A stretch of 23,763 nucleotides of DNA from CAYUHZ01 sp964444625 (lineage in GTDB: Bacteria; Patescibacteriota; Patescibacteriia; Patescibacteriales; GWC2-42-12). Under the pieces are notes generated by a model. It was given only the letters and a program-made list of their open reading frames with translations, did not search any database and was not told where the DNA came from. Position numbers and translations under genes: made by a program. Of the stretch, positions 13,602 through 21,337 are shown in pieces. The stretch is taken from positions 1-23,763 of the forward strand of contig CAYUHZ010000009.1 of assembly GCA_964444625.1 (NCBI GenBank). Direction: 5' to 3'. Numbering within the stretch: position 1 is the stretch's first letter; every line of letters starts with the position of its first letter.

Positions 13602-14567
13602 TTAAATCACCTTCCAGCCAAGGACGGCCTTTTCTACCTTGCCTTTTAGGGTGAAGCCGGAAGCTTTGGCGTGTCCGCCGCCGCCCAGCAATCTAGCCAA
13701 TTTAGAAATATTGACTAAGGGATCGGCCGTGCGTAGGCTGCCACGCAATTGACCGTCCGGCAGCTCGGTGATTAGCAAGATTCCCCTTACTTGATGAAGG
13801 TTGCTGATAAAGCCGGAAATTCCATCTAACTCTTCTGGACTAACTTTGCTTTTTTCTATGTCTTCCAGCTTTAAAACAGTGTAGGCAAAATTATAACGAG
13901 GGTTAATGATTAATCCGGACATCGCTTTGCCCCATAGTTTCATGGACTCCAAGCTTTTATTGCGCCAAGTATTTGTTACAACTTGCGGCAACCTAGCTCC
14001 CAGTTTAAGCATCTCCGAGGCTATTTCAATGGTCTGTTTGGAGGTGGAGGGGTAAAGAAAATTAGCCGTGTCAGTTAAAATGCCAGTTAAAATGCAGACC
14101 GCTATTTTTTTATCGATTATTTGGCTGTTTTGCTTATAGAGCCAATAAATTATTTCCGAGGTTGAAGCTGCGCCTGGGTATCTGATCTCCAAATCGGCGA
14201 AGCTCTCCATCTTGGGATGATGGTCTATTTCTAACAATTTTTGGCTAGCATCCCGATTGATGATTTCATATCCGAAGCCGGTTCGGTAAACGCTGCCGCA
14301 GTCAACGGTTATGATCAAATCGAATTCGTTAAAGTCAATTTTTTCTTTGTCATGGGTTGCGCTTTCTATATTGGGCAGAAAAGCAAAGATTTTTGATGCT
14401 TCATCTTGGCAAAAAGCCAGATAATTTTTTTGATATCTGTCCGCCAATTCAATAATGGCGCACAGCGAAGACCATGCATCACCATCTGGTTTACCGTGGG
14501 TAAGCAAGAGTATTTTTTTTGCCGTTTTTATTTTTTCAAAAAATTTATCAGCTTTATCTTGGTCCAT
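13602..14567 (-). CDS. nrnA: Bifunctional oligoribonuclease/PAP phosphatase, NrnA-like
   Basis: This 321-aa DHH/DHHA1 phosphoesterase is expected to hydrolyse very short RNAs (nanoRNA) and 3'-phosphoadenosine 5'-phosphate using Mn2+. The DHH domain motifs are present in order: HGKPDGDA (24-31), VDCG (Asp90), DHH (116-118) and GILTDT (Asp167). The DHHA1 domain ends with the nucleic-acid-binding LLGGGGHAKASG (294-305). The residues after motif I read WSS where GS is commoner, a small deviation outside the metal ligands. It is downstream of rbfA with a 72-bp gap, the conserved infB-rbfA-nrnA order. With pnp in the same window, it would finish the RNA fragments that PNPase cannot degrade. Confidence 0.92.
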   Translation of the reverse strand: MDQDKADKFFEKIKTAKKILLLTHGKPDGDAWSSLCAIIELADRYQKNYLAFCQDEASKIFAFLPNIESATHDKEKIDFNEFDLIITVDCGSVYRTGFGYEIINRDASQKLLEIDHHPKMESFADLEIRYPGAASTSEIIYWLYKQNSQIIDKKIAVCILTGILTDTANFLYPSTSKQTIEIASEMLKLGARLPQVVTNTWRNKSLESMKLWGKAMSGLIINPRYNFAYTVLKLEDIEKSKVSPEELDGISGFISNLHQVRGILLITELPDGQLRGSLRTADPLVNISKLARLLGGGGHAKASGFTLKGKVEKAVLGWKVI

Positions 14568-14639
14568 TGATGATTGTGATAATAAAAAAAGATATGATTC
14601 ATCATCTACCTTTTGTTTGGTTTAGCAATTTTTTTGTTT

Positions 14640-15014
14640 TTAGTCAATAGTTTTTTCACCGTCAATCTGTTCCGATTGGTCTGCCTGATGTATTTTTTGT
14701 ATGGCCTGCTCAATTACCGCGGCATTTTTTTCAGTTTCGTCTATCGCCCAGTAAAATTTTGGCACTTGCCTGATTTTTATTTTTTTTCTCAGAGCAGAGC
14801 TGAATTGACCGGAATGTTTTTTTAATGTTTTTATCACGGATGGCGCCTTATAATCGGGCAAGACCGAAACGTTGATTTTGGCATGTTGCAGGTTGGCGGT
14901 GCATTGGACAAAACTAATAGTAATTAAACAGTCTTTTAGCGTTAAATCCCTAGCGATCAGCAAGGAAAGCTCGCTGCGCAACAATTCATTAACCTGTTCT
15001 ATTCTTCTCGCCAT
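14640..15014 (-). CDS. rbfA: Ribosome-binding factor A
   Basis: RbfA binds the 30S precursor during late 16S maturation and cold adaptation. The 124-aa protein begins RRIEQVNELLRSELSLLIAR, the typical N-terminal helix. It has the KH-like core (CLITISFVQCTANLQHAKINVSVL) and a conserved helix near LKKHSGQFSSALRKKIKIRQVPK (about 64-86), followed by FYWAIDETEKNAAVIEQAI. The KH sequence shows the usual Ser-Ala interruption rather than GxxG. A short charged tail ends it. Only 4 bp separate it from infB, so translation is probably coupled. Confidence 0.93.
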   Translation of the reverse strand: MARRIEQVNELLRSELSLLIARDLTLKDCLITISFVQCTANLQHAKINVSVLPDYKAPSVIKTLKKHSGQFSSALRKKIKIRQVPKFYWAIDETEKNAAVIEQAIQKIHQADQSEQIDGEKTID

Positions 15015-15018
15015 ATGG

Positions 15019-16989
15019 TTAGATTTTTTTCACGATCTTTTTTTCCTTGTAAGCATTGAGCATATCTCCGGTTTTAACCTTTTCCGAACCCTCATATTTG
15101 ATACCGCACTCTTCGCCGGCCGATGCTAAATTAACTATTTTTTTGGCGCTTTGCAACTCAGCTAATTTTCCTGATTGGCAACCAGCTCGATCCGCTATTT
15201 CCAACAAACAGCCGTTTTCTAATTGTCCTTCAATAACTTTGCCGCCAATGATTTGCTCGTCTTTGCCGCTCTTAAAAATAGCCAAAACCTTTAGTTTGCC
15301 TAAATCAACACGCCTGATTTCGGGGGCGACCAAGCTTTGGATTTGTCCCTTTAGATCAGCTAGCAATTCATATATTATTCTGTACAGCTTAATGTTAATT
15401 TTTTTTTCTCTCGCCATGTCTTGAACTTTGGGTGGCAGTTTAACATTGAAGCCGATGATTTGAGCTTGACTGGCTTCAGCCCGCGCGATATCGCCCTCGG
15501 TAATATTACCCAAGCCTTTGTGTATGATATTTATCTTAACATTGAAAGTTTCGATTTTAGCCAATGATCCCTCAATCGCTTCACCACTGCCAAGAAAATC
15601 GCTTTTAATAATCAAATTTATCTTAACGGAGTTTTCATCTTTGTTATCTTCGTTCTTGGCTATCTTTTGGCTGTTTGAGGGAGTGGTATTTTTTTTGAAA
15701 TTGATTTTTTCACCCTCGCCAACTTGTAAAACATCTCCCACCATCGGTGAAATTTTTAAACCTATAATTTTTGCCGGCATGCCCGGAGTAGCCTCGTTTA
15801 TTTTTTTGCCGGAAAAATTTTTTAGCATTTTTGCTTTGCCGTATGATTTGCCGTCAAAACAAAGTAAGTCTCCGATTCTTAAAGTGCCGTTTTGGATTAA
15901 TACCGTTGCCACCGGACCTTCGCCTTTGTCAATGCGCGATTCAATGATAGTGCCGCTAGCCGATGCTTCAGGGTTAGCCTTGATGTTGGCCGCTTCCAGG
16001 TCGGCGGTTAATGCTATCATGCCCAACAGGTCTTCAATGCCCTGATGTTGCTTGGCTGAGACCGGCACACAAACAATCTTGCCCCCCCAGTCTTCCGGCA
16101 AGATATTCAACTTACTGGAAAGTTCATTCTTGGTTTTTTCAATATCTGCTTCCGGCTTGTCTATCTTGTTGATTGCTACAACAAAAGGAATTTTTGCCGC
16201 CTCAATGATGCGGAAAGCTTCGACGGTTTGCGGCTTGACTCCATCGTCGGCCGCTACGACCAAGATGGCGATATCGGCAACTTTTGCTCCGCGATTGCGC
16301 ATAGCGGTAAAAGCTTCATGGCCGGGCGTGTCGATAAAAGTGATAGCCTTACTCTTGTGGGTAACTTGATATGCGCCGATATGCTGAGTGATTCCGCCAG
16401 CTTCGCCATCAACCACGTTGGCTGTGCGGATCGCGTCAAGCAACTTGGTTTTGCCATGATCAACGTGTCCCATGACAACCACTATCGCCGGTCGAGATGA
16501 AAGCGACTTTTCGGTTTCTCGGCCAAGAATAGTTTTTAATTGGTTGTTTCTATCTATCGAATCCAATTCATTATTTTCATCAAGTAATATTTCAAACCCC
16601 AAGTCTTGCCCGATGATAGCGGCAGTATCAAAATCAATCCTTTCGTTTAAAGAAGTAAAAATTCCGCTTTTCATTAATTCTGCCAACACTTTGCTGACCG
16701 GAAGATTTATCGCTTCGGCAAAATTACGCACACTAATGAAAGCGGGTATTTTTGCTTCTTTGTTTTTTTTCATCTGGTTTATATCTTCTGGTTTGTTTTT
16801 GTCGCCTGATGCCGATCTAGAAGCGGCAGCTTGCCTAACTAATGACGGCCAAAGGCTAATTATTTTTTCCGCCGTTCGGTTGTCTACTTTTATCGCTTTT
16901 TGTCCGATATCAAAACCAAGCAAAGGCAATTTGTCGCGCAATTCTTGCGCAGTTATTTTTAGCATTCTGGCTAATTCAGTAATATTCAT
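15019..16989 (-). CDS. infB: Translation initiation factor IF-2
   Basis: IF-2 is the GTPase that places initiator tRNA on the 30S subunit and promotes 50S joining. The 656-aa protein has an IF2_N-like domain at 1-50 (MNITELARMLKITAQELRDK), a Lys-rich linker and a second IF2_N-like domain near 81-135. The G domain has G1 GHVDHGKT (174-181), G2 around GGITQHIGAY (198-207), G3 DTPGH (220-224), G4 NKID (274-277) and VSAK. Beta-barrel domains II to IV follow, with a C-terminal fMet-tRNA-binding domain. It is short because the variable N-terminal linker is reduced, as in other compact genomes. The usual upstream gene nusA is not here: mgtA and the scaffold gap lie there instead. Confidence 0.97.
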   Translation of the reverse strand: MNITELARMLKITAQELRDKLPLLGFDIGQKAIKVDNRTAEKIISLWPSLVRQAAASRSASGDKNKPEDINQMKKNKEAKIPAFISVRNFAEAINLPVSKVLAELMKSGIFTSLNERIDFDTAAIIGQDLGFEILLDENNELDSIDRNNQLKTILGRETEKSLSSRPAIVVVMGHVDHGKTKLLDAIRTANVVDGEAGGITQHIGAYQVTHKSKAITFIDTPGHEAFTAMRNRGAKVADIAILVVAADDGVKPQTVEAFRIIEAAKIPFVVAINKIDKPEADIEKTKNELSSKLNILPEDWGGKIVCVPVSAKQHQGIEDLLGMIALTADLEAANIKANPEASASGTIIESRIDKGEGPVATVLIQNGTLRIGDLLCFDGKSYGKAKMLKNFSGKKINEATPGMPAKIIGLKISPMVGDVLQVGEGEKINFKKNTTPSNSQKIAKNEDNKDENSVKINLIIKSDFLGSGEAIEGSLAKIETFNVKINIIHKGLGNITEGDIARAEASQAQIIGFNVKLPPKVQDMAREKKINIKLYRIIYELLADLKGQIQSLVAPEIRRVDLGKLKVLAIFKSGKDEQIIGGKVIEGQLENGCLLEIADRAGCQSGKLAELQSAKKIVNLASAGEECGIKYEGSEKVKTGDMLNAYKEKKIVKKI

Positions 16990-17080
16990 TTTTTGTTAAA
17001 TTTAAGCTTTATTTAATAAAACAAGAATACAATAGAAAACAAACCGAGTCAAATTGGACGGAGAGCCGTTAAAAAAATCA

Positions 17081-17135
17081 GCTTTGGCAATAAAAACCAG
17101 CCTATTGGACGTGGCTTTGCCGATCAATTAGATAA
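17081..17135. repeat. 55-bp contig-end overlap, left copy
   Basis: Identical to 17236-17290 on the other side of the N gap. A perfect 55-bp match at both contig ends is what a de Bruijn assembler leaves at a shared k-mer, so the duplicate is probably artificial. Confidence 0.85.
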
Positions 17136-17235
17136 NNNNNNNNNNNNNNNNNNNNNNNNNNNNNNNNNNNNNNNNNNNNNNNNNNNNNNNNNNNNNNNNN
17201 NNNNNNNNNNNNNNNNNNNNNNNNNNNNNNNNNNN
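17136..17235. other. Scaffold gap of 100 N
   Basis: Exactly 100 N join two contigs, a conventional placeholder rather than a measured length. The identical 55-bp flanks suggest that the contigs overlap and the true gap is zero, or that a repeat was collapsed. The infB upstream region and mgtA downstream region should be read with that in mind. Confidence 0.9.
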
Positions 17236-17290
17236 GCTTTGGCAATAAAAACCAGCCTATTGGACGTGGCTTTGCCGATCAATTAGATAA
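17236..17290. repeat. 55-bp contig-end overlap, right copy
   Basis: Identical to 17081-17135. It includes the last codons and stop of mgtA, so the left copy repeats the mgtA 3' end before the gap. Confidence 0.85.
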
Positions 17291-19774
17291 TATTTTTTTA
17301 TAAAATAACCTTTTCACTATTTCTACTAAGAAGAGATAAACAACCACATAACCGGAGATCATTAGCACAATACTGGCAGGCAAGGGCTCAAAAGAGAAGA
17401 TTTTGCCGAAAGGCAGATAGGGGATTGACCAAGCAAATAATACCGCAAAGAAAGTGGTAATAGCCAGCAGTTTGCTGGGCAGGCTCTGTAAGAAAGGAAT
17501 TTCTTTGGTTCTAATGATATAGATAACGAAAATTTGCGTAGCGATTGATTCAATAAACCAGCCAGTTTGGAATTGGCGTTCGTTTAAATGAAAGACATAA
17601 TAAAGCAATGCAAAAGTAAGAAAATCAAAGACCGAGCTGATTGGTCCGAAGGTAAGCATAAATTTCTGCAAAAATTTAAGATTCCATTGCGGCGGTTTTT
17701 TTAGTTCATCTTCGTCAACCGAATCGGTTGGCAAAGAGAGCTGGGAAATATCGTAGATAAAATCATTAAGCAAAATTTGCGACGGCATCATGGGGAAGAA
17801 GGGGAGAAAAAGAGATGCGCCCATCATTGAGAACATGTTTCCGAAATTCGACGACAAGCCCATCATAATATATTTCAAGCTATTGCGAAAAGTTTTTCTT
17901 CCTTCAGTAATGCCATCTTTCAAAACTTTAAGGCTTTTTTTGGTAAGAATTATATCAGCGGTTTCTTTGGCAACGACTACCGCGTTGCTTACCGAGATTC
18001 CTACATCGGCCGCTCTTAAGGCAGGCGCGTCATTGATGCCATCACCGAGGAAACCAACCACATTGCCCATTTTTTTCAAAGCATTAATAATTTTTTCTTT
18101 TTGTTCCGGGGTAATGCGGGCAAAAATAGTGGTTTTTTTTACCATCAGATTAAATTCATGTTCGTTTAGTTGTGATAATTCATGACCAACCACAACTCCC
18201 TTGACAACCAACTGAATTTCACGGCAAATTTTTTTGGTCAAGATTTCACTGTCGCCGGTCAAGATTTTTACTTCTACTCCGAGTTTTTTTAGTTCATCAA
18301 TCGCCTCATATACCGATTCTTTTGGCGGATCAAGAAAAGCGATAAAACCGATAAAGGTTAAATCTTTTTCGTCATTTTTTGAATATACCGATCGATTAGT
18401 CGGCACTTCTTTGGTGGCAATCGCCAAGACGCGGTAACCGTCATCGCTTAATTCGTTGAACTTATTTTTAATTCTGGCCAGAGTTTCTCCGTTTAGCTCT
18501 TTTATTCCCTTTTCATTTTCAAAGTATTTGCAAATTTCAAAAATTTTTTCCGGGGCGCCCTTGGTTATCAATGCCCTGTTGCCGTTTTTTTCCACCACCA
18601 TTGAATTTCTTTTACGGGTAAAGTCAAAAGGAATCTCATCTATTTTTAAATACCCTTCAACATCAAGAATGCGATGCTTTTTTATCGCATTATCCATGGG
18701 GTTGTCAATGCAGGTGGAAAAGATGCTATTAAGATAGGAATTGATAAAAATTGATTCGCGCGTATCTCCATCGATATCAATGTATTTTACTACGATAATC
18801 CTGTCCTCTGTCAAAGTTCCGGTTTTATCAGTGCAAAGTATATTCATGGAGCCGAAGTTTTGAATCGCGGGCAAGTGCTTGACGATAACGTCTTTTTTAG
18901 CCATTTCCAAAGACCCCTTGCTTAGAGCGACCGATAAAATCACCGGCAGTAATTCTGGCGTCAATCCGATGGCTATAGCAATGGCGAAAGTAAATGACTC
19001 CAAAACTCCGCGGTGGCTGACTAGGTGGTTGGCCAAGAAAACAAAACAGACCATTAAAATGGTTATTTTCATTAGAAAATAACCGAAATTTTTCATACCG
19101 ATTTCAAAGTCCGACTCTTCAGCCGTTTCGCTTAATTTTTTTACTATTTTGCCGTATTGCGTTTTTTTGCCCGTGCTTACAACTAAGGCAGTTGCATAAC
19201 CGGTAACTACGCTTGAACCCATAAAAACCAAATCGTTTCTTTCCAGCGCTTCCAGCTTTTCATTTTCAGATCTTTTCTTGGCCGATTTTTCCAGCGGAAA
19301 AGACTCTCCGGTCAAAGCCGACTGGTTGATAAAAAAATAATTGGTTTCTAAAAGTTGGCAGTCGGCTGGCACGATGTCGCCGGCAGAAAGCAAGACAATA
19401 TCTCCCGGCACTACTTTTTTAAATTCAATATTTTTGTCAGTCCCATCTCGCAACACCGTCACCTTGGAGGCCACTTTATCGGTTAATTGTTTGATCGCTT
19501 TTTCTGAACGGAAAGTATTGGTAAAATCTAGCAAAGCGGAAATGAAAAGCATAAAAAGAATAATCAAGGCATTGGTTCTCTCGCCAATAAAAAACGAAAC
19601 TAGGGACACCACGATTAAAATTAACAGCAATGGGCTATTGAATTTTTTTATCAGAGCGATAAAGGGGCTTAACCTTTTTTTCCCGTACACTGCGTTTTCT
19701 CCAAACTGCCTAAGCCTATTTTCAGCTTCAGTTGAAGTCAAGCCAAATTTTATGTTTTCTTTGCCGTTTTCCAT
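17279..19774 (-). CDS. mgtA: Magnesium-translocating P-type ATPase
   Basis: This 831-aa P3B-type ATPase imports Mg2+ across the inner membrane. It shows a cation-ATPase N-terminal region (FGLTSTEAENRLRQFGENAV), two TM helices (about 48-85), actuator TGES (155-158), TM4 with GLTPELLPVI (270-279; the PEL/PEM form is typical of MgtA/B) and phosphorylation site CTDKTGTLT (Asp316). KGAPE (405-409), TGDS (506-509) and GDGINDAPALR (577-587) follow. C-terminal TM helices include LLNDFIYDISQLSLPTDSVD, close to the MgtA/B signature. The length is slightly below the ~900 aa of enterobacterial MgtA, mainly at the N-terminus. Its promoter is almost on the start codon. It ends at TGA just inside the scaffold overlap, upstream of infB in the same direction. 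Confidence 0.93.
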   Translation of the reverse strand: MENGKENIKFGLTSTEAENRLRQFGENAVYGKKRLSPFIALIKKFNSPLLLILIVVSLVSFFIGERTNALIILFMLFISALLDFTNTFRSEKAIKQLTDKVASKVTVLRDGTDKNIEFKKVVPGDIVLLSAGDIVPADCQLLETNYFFINQSALTGESFPLEKSAKKRSENEKLEALERNDLVFMGSSVVTGYATALVVSTGKKTQYGKIVKKLSETAEESDFEIGMKNFGYFLMKITILMVCFVFLANHLVSHRGVLESFTFAIAIAIGLTPELLPVILSVALSKGSLEMAKKDVIVKHLPAIQNFGSMNILCTDKTGTLTEDRIIVVKYIDIDGDTRESIFINSYLNSIFSTCIDNPMDNAIKKHRILDVEGYLKIDEIPFDFTRKRNSMVVEKNGNRALITKGAPEKIFEICKYFENEKGIKELNGETLARIKNKFNELSDDGYRVLAIATKEVPTNRSVYSKNDEKDLTFIGFIAFLDPPKESVYEAIDELKKLGVEVKILTGDSEILTKKICREIQLVVKGVVVGHELSQLNEHEFNLMVKKTTIFARITPEQKEKIINALKKMGNVVGFLGDGINDAPALRAADVGISVSNAVVVAKETADIILTKKSLKVLKDGITEGRKTFRNSLKYIMMGLSSNFGNMFSMMGASLFLPFFPMMPSQILLNDFIYDISQLSLPTDSVDEDELKKPPQWNLKFLQKFMLTFGPISSVFDFLTFALLYYVFHLNERQFQTGWFIESIATQIFVIYIIRTKEIPFLQSLPSKLLAITTFFAVLFAWSIPYLPFGKIFSFEPLPASIVLMISGYVVVYLFLVEIVKRLFYKKILSN

Positions 19775-19784
19775 AGATTGATAT

Positions 19785-19793
19785 ATTATAACA
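19785..19793 (-). promoter_or_regulatory. Extended -10 promoter of mgtA
   Basis: On the minus strand TGTTATAAT ends 10 nt before the mgtA ATG. Transcription would start about 4 nt before the start codon, so the mRNA is predicted to be nearly leaderless, without a Shine-Dalgarno site. Confidence 0.6.
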
Positions 19794-19831
19794 TTTTTTT
19801 GTCAAAATAAATATTATTTATAATCACCTTA

Positions 19832-19840
19832 TGTTATAAT
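19832..19840 (+). promoter_or_regulatory. Extended -10 promoter of the GH1 gene
   Basis: TGTTATAAT is followed by only 6 nt before ATG 19847, so the predicted +1 is the A of the start codon: a leaderless mRNA. An alternative TATAAT at 19819-19824 would give a ~16-nt leader, also without a Shine-Dalgarno site. The conserved GH1 sequence begins within the first ten codons, and the next Met is residue 62, so the start cannot be much further downstream. Confidence 0.6.
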
Positions 19841-19846
19841 GTTATT

Positions 19847-21112
19847 ATGGAAACTTCAAAAATATTACAATTTCCTCAAGATTTTTTGTGGGGTGCCTCG
19901 ACCTCGGCTTATCAAACCGAGGGTGGTGTCGTCAACGATTGGAGCGTTTGGGAAAAGCAAAATGCAGACAGGTTATGCCAAGAGGCAAAACAAAAATGGT
20001 CTCCAGGCCAGCAAGAAAGATTTCCGGCCATGTCTGACCGAGAAAATTATTTTTGCGGTCAGGCTTGCAACTCTTTCGCCATGTTCGAGAAAGATCTAGC
20101 CTGTTTGAAAGATTTGGGCTGCAACGCATATCGACTGGGAGTTGAGTGGGCGAGAATTGAACCGGAGAAGGGAAGATATAACTACCAAGCGATTTCGCGT
20201 TACCGCGAGATAATATCGTCTTTGAAGGAAAATAAAATAAAAACAGTCTTGACCTTGTGGCATTGGACAAATCCGTTATGGGTAGCAGAGCAGGGCGGGT
20301 GGGAAAACCGCGAAACATCAACGGCTTTTATAAATTTCACCAGGATGATTGTCGCAGAATTAGGAGATTTGGTTGATTATTGGGTTACTTTAAATGAACC
20401 CTTAATGATTATCGGCCACGGTTATTTGGACGGCAAGTTTCCGCCAAATAAAAAATTCAGCCTTTCTTTATTTAAAGTATTGCGTAATTTTTTTCTAGTT
20501 CATCGGAGCTGTTATCAATTGATTCATGAAAAATTTCCCCAAACGCAGGTAGGAATCGCCATGACCACCGGGGCCTTTTCACCGGCAAACAGATTGAATC
20601 CCATTGAAAGGTTAATGGTGGTAGTGGCTAATTATTTTCGAAATAACTGGTTTCTAGGAAGAATTAAGGGTTGTTATGATTATATCGGAGTTAATTACTA
20701 TCATCATGACCGGCTGATTTGGCACCCGCCCTTTAGAAAAAATTTAAATGAAAAAATTACTGATCGCGGCTGGGAGATATATCCAGCCGGCATCTATCAG
20801 GTGTTGAAAAATTATCAGCACTATCAAAAGCCGATTTTAATCTTGGAAAACGGCATTGCCGATGAGGGTGATTTACAAAGAAAAGATTTTATTAAAGATC
20901 ATTTAAAATATGTTCATCAGGCTATAACTGAGGGGGTTGATGTCCGAGGTTATTTCCATTGGTCTTTGTTGGATAATTTCGAATGGGCGGAGGGTTATTG
21001 GCCAAAATTCGGTTTGTATCAAATTGACCGAAAAACTTTTCAACGAACGCCAAGAGACAGCGCTTTTTTTTATCGCGATACTTGCAAAAATAATAGAATT
21101 GTGTTAGATTAA
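19847..21112 (+). CDS. Glycoside hydrolase family 1 (beta-glucosidase/beta-glycosidase)
   Basis: GH1 enzymes remove terminal beta-linked sugars by a retaining mechanism on a TIM barrel. The 421-aa protein begins FPQDFLWGASTSAYQTEGG (9-27), the family N-terminal signature with Gln23. WHWTNP (138-143) is followed by the acid/base Glu184 in TLNEP. GVNYY (281-285), nucleophile Glu335 in ILENGIAD and DNFEWAEGY (376-384), which binds sugar hydroxyls, complete the active site. It is somewhat short for the family (450-480 aa), with reduced loops. No signal peptide is seen, so it is probably cytoplasmic. The next gene resembles an O-antigen ligase, so surface glycan metabolism is a possible link. Substrate specificity cannot be read from the sequence. 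Confidence 0.93.
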   Translation: METSKILQFPQDFLWGASTSAYQTEGGVVNDWSVWEKQNADRLCQEAKQKWSPGQQERFPAMSDRENYFCGQACNSFAMFEKDLACLKDLGCNAYRLGVEWARIEPEKGRYNYQAISRYREIISSLKENKIKTVLTLWHWTNPLWVAEQGGWENRETSTAFINFTRMIVAELGDLVDYWVTLNEPLMIIGHGYLDGKFPPNKKFSLSLFKVLRNFFLVHRSCYQLIHEKFPQTQVGIAMTTGAFSPANRLNPIERLMVVVANYFRNNWFLGRIKGCYDYIGVNYYHHDRLIWHPPFRKNLNEKITDRGWEIYPAGIYQVLKNYQHYQKPILILENGIADEGDLQRKDFIKDHLKYVHQAITEGVDVRGYFHWSLLDNFEWAEGYWPKFGLYQIDRKTFQRTPRDSAFFYRDTCKNNRIVLD

Positions 21113-21134
21113 TCTGTCCATTTGATAAATGATT

Positions 21135-21154
21135 AGCTATCGCAAAAGATAGCT
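21135..21154. other. Hairpin downstream of the GH1 gene
   Basis: AGCTATC (21135-21141) and GATAGCT (21148-21154) enclose GCAAAA. It lies 22 bp after the GH1 stop with no T tract, so it could stabilise the 3' end rather than terminate. Confidence 0.4.
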
Positions 21155-21195
21155 GGCGTGGCGATGGTTAGTCTGGGCTTATATTAATTGAGCTA

Positions 21196-21327
21196 ATTAA
21201 ATCATTTATTCCTCATAGGCTTGACTTGAGGTTTCCTTGCAAGGAAGAGTTTGAGAAACCATTGGTTTCTCAAATAAAAAAATTTTCCTTGGGATACCTC
21301 GTGGGCTTGCCCCGAGGTAATTCATTT
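21196..21327. repeat. 132-bp palindrome-rich repeat, copy 1
   Basis: Identical over 132 bp to 23281-23412. Internal structures are the palindrome TTCCTTGCAAGGAA, an 11-bp inverted repeat TTTGAGAAACC/GGTTTCTCAAA and the hairpin CCTCG..GGGC/GCCC..CGAGG. The ends form an imperfect inverted repeat (AAATCATTTATTCCTC versus GAGGTAATTCATTT). It has no coding capacity and looks like a MITE or complex REP element. It ends only 10 bp before the ATG of the next gene, so that gene must be transcribed through or from it. Confidence 0.85.
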
Positions 21328-21337
21328 AAAGCGATTT

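Noticed and set aside
17081..17290. 55-bp direct repeat as a biological attachment site
   Set aside because: The copies sit exactly at both edges of a 100-N scaffold gap, which points to assembly overlap rather than integration.
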